From Pseudomonadota bacterium (GTDB lineage: Bacteria; Pseudomonadota; Gammaproteobacteria; Acidithiobacillales; Acidithiobacillaceae), in contig JAKBXD010000065.1 of NCBI GenBank assembly GCA_021840785.1, forward strand, positions 1-10,368: a stretch of 10,368 nt of DNA, read 5' to 3'. Positions 5,952 through 10,368 of this stretch are shown piece by piece. The position numbers and the translations under genes are program-made. Each line of letters starts with the position of its first letter. Within the stretch, counting starts at the first letter, position 1. The notes below the pieces were generated by a model. The model did not search any database, was not told where the DNA came from, and worked only from the letters and a program-made list of their open reading frames with translations.

Positions 5952-8900
5952 ATGCTCAAAGCCATTATTCGTTTCTCCATTCGGCTTCGCGGCGTGATCA
6001 TTGCCCTGGCGTTTTTACTGATTGGCTATGGCCTGTACACCCTATCCCATATGGAAATGGCGGCTTTTCCCAATTTCACGCCACCTTTGGTGGTGGTCGA
6101 CACAGAAGCGCCGGGGCTATCGCCGACGCAGGTAGAGGTGCTGGTTACTCAGCCAATTGAGCATGCGTTGTCTGGGGCAGTTGGCCTGCGAGCTGTCCGT
6201 TCGCGGTCTATTCAAGGTCTTTCGGTGATTACCTTAACCTTTCGTAATGGAACCAATATTTACCGGGATCGGCAGATGGTGGCGGAACAGTTGAGTACCG
6301 TCGTCGGACAACTGCCACAGGGCGTCCATGCGCCGCTTCTCGCTCCCTTAACCTCGGCTACGGGCGTTATCCAGGTCGTTGGCCTTACCTCGACTACTCG
6401 CTCCCTGATGACCCTGCGTACTCTGGCTTATTGGTCGTTGAGACCGCAGTTGCTCAGTGTTCCAGGCGTGGCCAATGTGGCCGTGTATGGCGGGCAGGTT
6501 CGGGAACTGCAGATTCAAGTCGAACCGAAAAAATTAGTCCGTTTTGGTTTGTCCTTTCAGGATATTGTGCGTGCTGCGCGGCGTGCTACGGGGGTACGGG
6601 GAGCCGGTTTTCTGGAGAACGCCAATCAAAGGATTGCGATCCGCACGGAAGGCCAGAGCCTCACTGCTGCCCAGTTAGCGACTGTGGTACTTCTGCGTCG
6701 TCAGGGCGCGGATGTTCGTTTGGGTGATGTAGCGCGTGTGACCGCGGCCCCCGCACCGGCTATTGGCGGCGCCACAATAGAGGGTAGGCCGGGGGTTATT
6801 CTTAACATCGAGGAGCAATATGGTGGCAATACCCTGGCGGTCACCAGGGCGGTGAAGGAGCGGCTTCAGGAGATTGGACCGGTACTGGCGGCGCAAGGCG
6901 TGTCTCTGCATCCCAGTATTTTTCAGCAGGCCAGCTACATTGATGCAGCCGTTGCCCACCTACGCGCCGCACTTCTACTAGGGGCAGTCCTTGTCATCGT
7001 CGTACTGTTTCTTTTCTTGTTTAACGTGCGTACGGCGTTAATATCGGCGATCGCCATCCCCCTTTCTTTGCTCACTGCGATCATTGTGCTTCATGCCTTG
7101 GGTGTCGGCATAAACACGATGACTTTGGGTGGTTTGGCTATTGCTATTGGCGAGGTTGTGGACGACGCTATTATCGATGTTGAGAACATTCTTCGACGTC
7201 TAGGTGAAAACCGTACCCGTCCTCGACCATTGCCGGTCGCGCAGGTGGTGATTAGAAGTTCGCTGGAAGTACGCGGGGCGGTGGTTTACGCCACCTTTAT
7301 TGTCGCTTTAGTCTTTGTGCCGGTGTTAACTCTTTCCGGGGTAACCGGCAAACTATTTGCGCCACTGGGAGAGGCGTATATCGCCGCTGTGTTTGCTTCC
7401 CTAGGCATGGCGCTGACCTTGACTCCTGCTTTGGCTTATTTGTTGCTCGGGTCTACCGCATCCCGGAATGTCACACCATCCCCGTCACTTGACTATGCCT
7501 GGGTTCGTGCACTGAAAGCGGGTCACGCGCGGGCCCTTGCTGTCATTGAGGACCACAGTCGGTGGATGATCGGAGGAATTGCGCTTCTCTGTGGGATTGC
7601 GGTGGTAGTTGTATTTTCGTTTGGTAGTAATTTTTTACCGAAATTTAATGAGCGGCATTTTATCGTACATGTGTCGACGGCGCCGGGTACATCGCTTACT
7701 GAATCGTTGCGTCTTGGGCGTCGCGTTTCTTTGGCGCTACGCCACATCACCGCAGTTCGCTCCGTGGCGCAACGGGTAGGGAGGGCGGAGAAGACGGGTA
7801 CGGATAACTATGGCGTTAATGTGAGTGAATTTATTGTAGGCCTTAAATCGCTCTCTGCGGCGGGACAGCAGCATACTTTAACAGAGATCCGCAAGACGCT
7901 TGCGGGTTTTCCAGGTGTCGAGTTCTCCGTTGAAACGCCTTTGTCCGACCGTATTGAAGAGACGATCTCTGGTTATACCGCCCCAGTCGTGATCAGCGTT
8001 TTTGGGGCCAATATTGATATCCTTTATGAAAAGGCGCTAGAAATTACTCATGTCCTTAAACGGTTGCCTGGCGCTGTCGATGTACGGATGCACTCGCCTC
8101 CCACGGCACCGCAACTGACCATCCGCCTGCAGCCAGCGGCGGTGGCGCGTTGGGGTTTTACGCCGGTCGAGGTGCTGGATGCTATCCATATTGCGTATGC
8201 AGGCACCGTGGTTGCGCAAACCTATCAAGGCAACCGGGTGTTCAATGTGGCGGTAATGCTTGGTCCTGCAAGACGGCAGAGTCCTGCACTGGTGGGTAAT
8301 CTGCCGTTGCGCAATCCCAATGGGTTAGTGGTCCCTTTGCACAATTTGGCCGATATCTATGAGAGTCCGGGACCCTCCGCCATACTCGAGACCGGAGGGC
8401 AGCCGGTGCAGACTGTGACCACCAATGTGCACGGTCAGGCATTGAATCATTTCGTGCATGAGGCGGAACAACGGATCCATGAAGCGGTCTCTTTCCCCGT
8501 GGGGGCCTATGTGGTGTTTTCAGGTGCGGCGGCCGCTCAGGCAAAGGCGCAATCCGAGCTACTCATGTACTCGTTGATGGCGGGAGTTGGTGTTGTGCTC
8601 CTCCTTTTTATTGCCCTGCGCAGCCTACGATCTTTATTTCTGGTGCTGCTCAATCTGCCTTTTGCTCTGGTGGGTGGGGTGACTGCGGTGCTGCTTACAG
8701 GTGGCATATTGTCCCTGGGATCCTTGGTCGGTTTTGTGACCATCTTCGGTATCACGTTACGCAATTCCCTTATGTTGATTTCCCATTACCAACATCTTGT
8801 TGAAAAGGAAGGCGTCTCTTGGGGGCGGAGTGCGGCTATTCGGGGCGCCCAAGAACGGCTCGTTCCGATTCTTATGACCGCTTTGGTAACGGCCTTGGGT

Positions 8901-9077
8901 CTGCTGCCGTTGGCGCTCACCAGCGGGGCACCCGGTAATGAGATTGAGGGGCCAATGGCGCAAGTTATTATCGGTGGCTTAATAACATCTACCATTTTGA
9001 ACCTGTTCATGCTTCCCATGATGGCTTTGCGCTTCGGTCACTTTGATCTGGCCGTACCGGAGGCAATTGACCATTAA
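5952..9077 (+). CDS. Heavy-metal RND efflux pump, inner membrane (CzcA/CusA family)
   Basis: The protein has 1041 residues, the normal size for this family, starting MLKAIIRFSIRLRG at ATG 5952. It has the duplicated RND plan: membrane helix 1 (about 13-33), a large periplasmic porter domain (with 'TEAPGLSPTQVEVLVTQPIE'), a helix cluster from about residue 337, a second periplasmic domain, and a final helix cluster. The proton-relay helix reads 'AIAIGEVVDDAIIDVENI', with Glu401, Asp404, Asp405, Asp409 and Glu411. CusA has 'AIAIGAMVDAAIVMIEN' there with one essential Asp405, so extra acids are present. Ungapped alignment by eye puts His, Val and Glu at the three CusA methionines (573, 623, 672) that bind Cu(I)/Ag(I), so a different ion is likely; Cd, Zn or Co would fit the CadC-like regulator. 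It is the third gene of the operon, 42 bases after the adaptor. No clear terminator follows. Confidence 0.93.
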   Translation: MLKAIIRFSIRLRGVIIALAFLLIGYGLYTLSHMEMAAFPNFTPPLVVVDTEAPGLSPTQVEVLVTQPIEHALSGAVGLRAVRSRSIQGLSVITLTFRNGTNIYRDRQMVAEQLSTVVGQLPQGVHAPLLAPLTSATGVIQVVGLTSTTRSLMTLRTLAYWSLRPQLLSVPGVANVAVYGGQVRELQIQVEPKKLVRFGLSFQDIVRAARRATGVRGAGFLENANQRIAIRTEGQSLTAAQLATVVLLRRQGADVRLGDVARVTAAPAPAIGGATIEGRPGVILNIEEQYGGNTLAVTRAVKERLQEIGPVLAAQGVSLHPSIFQQASYIDAAVAHLRAALLLGAVLVIVVLFLFLFNVRTALISAIAIPLSLLTAIIVLHALGVGINTMTLGGLAIAIGEVVDDAIIDVENILRRLGENRTRPRPLPVAQVVIRSSLEVRGAVVYATFIVALVFVPVLTLSGVTGKLFAPLGEAYIAAVFASLGMALTLTPALAYLLLGSTASRNVTPSPSLDYAWVRALKAGHARALAVIEDHSRWMIGGIALLCGIAVVVVFSFGSNFLPKFNERHFIVHVSTAPGTSLTESLRLGRRVSLALRHITAVRSVAQRVGRAEKTGTDNYGVNVSEFIVGLKSLSAAGQQHTLTEIRKTLAGFPGVEFSVETPLSDRIEETISGYTAPVVISVFGANIDILYEKALEITHVLKRLPGAVDVRMHSPPTAPQLTIRLQPAAVARWGFTPVEVLDAIHIAYAGTVVAQTYQGNRVFNVAVMLGPARRQSPALVGNLPLRNPNGLVVPLHNLADIYESPGPSAILETGGQPVQTVTTNVHGQALNHFVHEAEQRIHEAVSFPVGAYVVFSGAAAAQAKAQSELLMYSLMAGVGVVLLLFIALRSLRSLFLVLLNLPFALVGGVTAVLLTGGILSLGSLVGFVTIFGITLRNSLMLISHYQHLVEKEGVSWGRSAAIRGAQERLVPILMTALVTALGLLPLALTSGAPGNEIEGPMAQVIIGGLITSTILNLFMLPMMALRFGHFDLAVPEAIDH

Positions 9078-9167
9078 GACGACCAAAAAAACCCGCGAAC
9101 GTTGCAGTGACGTAGCGAGTCGGTTGTGTTGAGGCGCCGTTAATAAATAAAAGTGACAACTTAATCA
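9078..9167. other. Spacer between the pump gene and the transposase remnant
   Basis: About 90 bases with no gene. On the minus strand it follows the transposase stop, so it probably contains the outer end of the insertion sequence. The A-run AAAAAAA near 9085 followed by CCCGCGAACG is a possible element end, but I cannot match a terminal inverted repeat because the other end is missing. Confidence 0.35.
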
Positions 9168-9383
9168 TCAAGCGTTCACGCTCGGCTTTATGGCGTAGTT
9201 CCACTCGCCGTGAGACTTGTTGCGTTCTAGGTTGACGCGTTGCATCTCTTCGTCGGTGACGTCGCGGCCAGTGGGATATTTCCGCCGATCCAGCCGGCAC
9301 GTGACCTTGAGCCCCTTGGCCGTTGTGGTAGCGGAGATGAGTTTGATGATGATCTCGTAGTCGCATAGCGGCTCACCATGCCC
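9168..9383 (-). pseudogene. C-terminal remnant of an ISAzo13-family transposase
   Basis: The minus-strand frame ending at TGA (complement of 9168-9170) reads 71 residues from about 9383. It starts GHGEPLCDYEIIIKLISATTT and continues 'GLKVTCRLDRRKYPTG' and 'DVTDEEMQRVNLERNKSHGE', ending WNYAIKPSVNA. The 'G.PL..YE.II.LI..TTT', 'L.....YPTG..VtDeEm' and 'hGeWNY.I.P' signatures are those of the C-terminus of ISAzo13-type (Rhodopirellula-type DDE) transposases, which are about 400 residues or longer when complete. The catalytic domain is gone: upstream the frame meets TAA at 9387-9389, just where DUF4338-like sequence begins on the other strand. It is therefore a truncated, inactive fragment with a sharp breakpoint near 9380-9384. 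Confidence 0.85.
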
Positions 9384-9756
9384 ATCTTATCGTGAACAAC
9401 GCCCGCTTCCTCATCCTACGTGGATCCATTGCCAGAACCTGGCCTCACGGATCCTGGCCTTGGCCAGCCGCCGACTACCCGACGACTGGGCCGCCCGCTA
9501 TAGCTATCGCCCGGTGTTGCTCGAAACCTTCGTCCAGAAGCCCCGCTTTACCGGCACATGCTACAAGGTGGCCAACTGGCAGAACCTCGAATGTACCAAA
9601 GGGCGCGGCAAACTCGATACGCTCCATCGCCGCGCTCAGTCCATCAAAAGCATATGGATCTATCCACTCGCACGCGACTTCCAGGGAAAACTCTGCAACC
9701 GACAGATAAGCCTCGGTGTCAGTCATCACTGTCATGCCGCTCATCAAAAGATGTAA
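9383..9756 (+). pseudogene. Truncated, frameshifted DUF4338 (DruA-like) gene remnant
   Basis: The + strand encodes HLIVNNARFLIL in one frame (9383-9418) and then, one frame over from 9421, 'WIHCQNLASRILALASRRLP', 'DDWAARYSYRPVLLETFV', 'RFTGTCYKVANWQNLE', 'TKGRGK' and 'SIKSIWIYPLARDF'. DUF4338 proteins (the DruA family of the Druantia anti-phage system, also common beside mobile elements) have 'vNNaRFLILPwv.v.NLaSriL', 'W...ygy.p.llETFVd..rf.GTcYrAaNW...G.T.GRG' and 'pK.iwvYPL'. Joining the two frames needs one extra base after 9418: CTA-CG-TGG should be CTA-CNG-TGG. The N-terminal half is missing at the breakpoint with the transposase remnant. The second frame ends at TAA 9754-9756. The gene is dead as written. 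Confidence 0.85.
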
Positions 9757-9759
9757 TAG

Positions 9760-10080
9760 AAAGGTCGTATACTTGTTATCGACGACGTGATCTCAGCGGG
9801 GACCTCGGCAGGTGAGTCGGCGCCCCTGATCGGTGACGCGGGCGCAACTGTGGCCGGTGTCGTTATTGCCCTGGACCGCCAAGAACGGGGCCAGACACCA
9901 ACGTCAGCGACTGTCGAGATCGCCGATCGCCACCACATCCCCGTCATCGCTCTGGGCCATCTATCGGGGCTACTTTCTTATCTTGAACGGCAACCCGCCA
10001 CCGAGTCGCGCTTATCGGCGGTCCATGCCTATCGAGCCCGTCATGGGTGTGAGAACGAAGCTTCCGTTTGGCGCGGATAA
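9760..10080 (+). pseudogene. pyrE: 3' half of orotate phosphoribosyltransferase gene (pyrE remnant)
   Basis: The frame from 9760 reads KGRILVIDDVISAGTS, which is the PRPP-binding motif (VxxxDDVxTAGT type) of PyrE. It continues 'GVVIALDRQERG', 'EIADRHHIPVIALGHLSGLL' and 'AVHAYRARHG', matching the C-terminal half of PyrE (E. coli: LVDDVITAGTA, LISLDRQERG, IAYLEE, AVKAYREEFG). PyrE makes orotidine 5'-phosphate in pyrimidine synthesis and is about 213 residues; only about 107 codons are here, with no N-terminal half. Two stops in frame (TAA 9754, TAG 9757) separate it from the DUF4338 remnant. An internal GTG at 9787 could mislead gene callers. The last ten residues (CENEASVWRG) do not look like a normal PyrE end. 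Confidence 0.88.
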
Positions 10081-10102
10081 CCACTGACACAGAGTGAAGG
10101 CA

Positions 10103-10368
10103 TCAGTTTTTTGGCTCGTCATTCAGGCCCTGCTCAAGCGCGTGGAGAATCGGACATTCGTTGACGGCACGACCAGCATCATTACATGTACTGATGACAG
10201 TATCGAGGGCGCTGACAATAGCCTGGAGTGCACGCAGCTTTTGTCCGAGTTCACGTCGCTTGGCGACCGCCAACGAGCGCACATCCCCGCAACACGCACT
10301 CTTACCAGCACGCAGATCGAGCAACTCCTGGATCTCGCGCAAACGGAAACCGGCTTGCTGCGCTTCCT
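10103..10368 (-). CDS. MerR-family metal-responsive regulator, C-terminal part (runs off the window)
   Basis: The minus-strand frame enters from the right edge with EAQQAGFRLREIQELLDLRA, the end of the MerR DNA-binding domain and the hinge into the long dimerisation helix (AKRRELGQKLRALQAIVSAL). It stops at TGA (complement of 10103-10105). Cysteines sit at the metal site positions of metal-sensing MerR proteins: a CC pair before the dimer helix (SACCGDVRSLAV), and after it TCNDAGRAVNECPI. Hg-type MerR has Cys82, Cys117 and Cys126; here the last two are ten residues apart instead of nine, so the metal cannot be named. The TTG near 10342 is internal, not the start. Its targets would normally lie upstream, outside the window. 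It converges with the pyrE remnant. Confidence 0.88.
   Translation of the reverse strand, partial: EAQQAGFRLREIQELLDLRAGKSACCGDVRSLAVAKRRELGQKLRALQAIVSALDTVISTCNDAGRAVNECPILHALEQGLNDEPKN

Noticed and set aside
9007..9366. A 119-codon minus-strand frame near the transposase remnant
   Set aside because: Its histidine/arginine-rich product is an out-of-frame reading; the neighbouring frame carries the ISAzo13 C-terminal signature.
9475..9747. A 90-codon minus-strand frame, MMSGMTVMTDTEAYL...
   Set aside because: It is antisense to the DUF4338-like remnant, whose conserved motifs lie on the + strand.
1..10368. CRISPR array, tRNA or rRNA genes
   Set aside because: I saw no regularly spaced repeats and no tRNA- or rRNA-like sequence in the window.

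Overview
The window looks like an accessory region of a Gram-negative, probably proteobacterial, chromosome or plasmid. It encodes an outer-membrane lipoprotein channel, a periplasmic adaptor and an RND pump, which only make sense in a two-membrane cell. An acidophile or other metal-exposed bacterium would fit the metal-efflux cargo, but that is a guess; the sequence alone does not fix a genus.

Region by region. (1) 1-1760: the last 65 codons of what looks like a type I restriction subunit (HsdR). One base later comes a membrane-anchored protein of unknown function (202-993), then a second single-pass membrane protein of unknown function (1053-1760), all on the + strand. (2) 1841-2412, minus strand: a RelE/ParE-type toxin and its ribbon-helix-helix antitoxin, with antitoxin first and a 4-bp GTGA overlap. 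(3) 2413-2672: an apparently gene-free stretch with a run of eight G. (4) 2673-3050, minus strand: an ArsR/SmtB-family metal sensor with the four cysteines of the CadC type (Cd/Pb/Zn sensing). Its near-consensus promoter ends so close to the start codon that the mRNA may be leaderless. (5) 3087-3330: a divergent regulatory region with two perfect palindromes and a strong Shine-Dalgarno sequence. (6) 3331-9077, + strand: a three-gene heavy-metal RND efflux operon (outer-membrane channel, periplasmic adaptor, inner-membrane pump). (7) 9078-10080: a graveyard of truncated genes. It holds the 3' end of an ISAzo13-type transposase (minus), directly abutting a frameshifted DUF4338/DruA-like remnant (+), which directly abuts the 3' half of pyrE (+). 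(8) 10103-10368, minus strand: the C-terminal part of a MerR-family metal regulator that runs off the window end.

How the parts work together. The CadC-like repressor is divergent from the RND operon and is the obvious candidate to control it. Metal binding would release the repressor and allow assembly of a pump that exports the ion across both membranes. Classical CadC proteins usually control P-type ATPases, so the pairing is notable. The pump lacks the three methionines of the Cu/Ag exporter CusA and has extra acidic residues in the proton-relay helix, so Cu(I)/Ag(I) is not the favoured substrate. The flanking restriction fragment, toxin-antitoxin pair, IS remnant and broken genes mark the whole segment as horizontally assembled.
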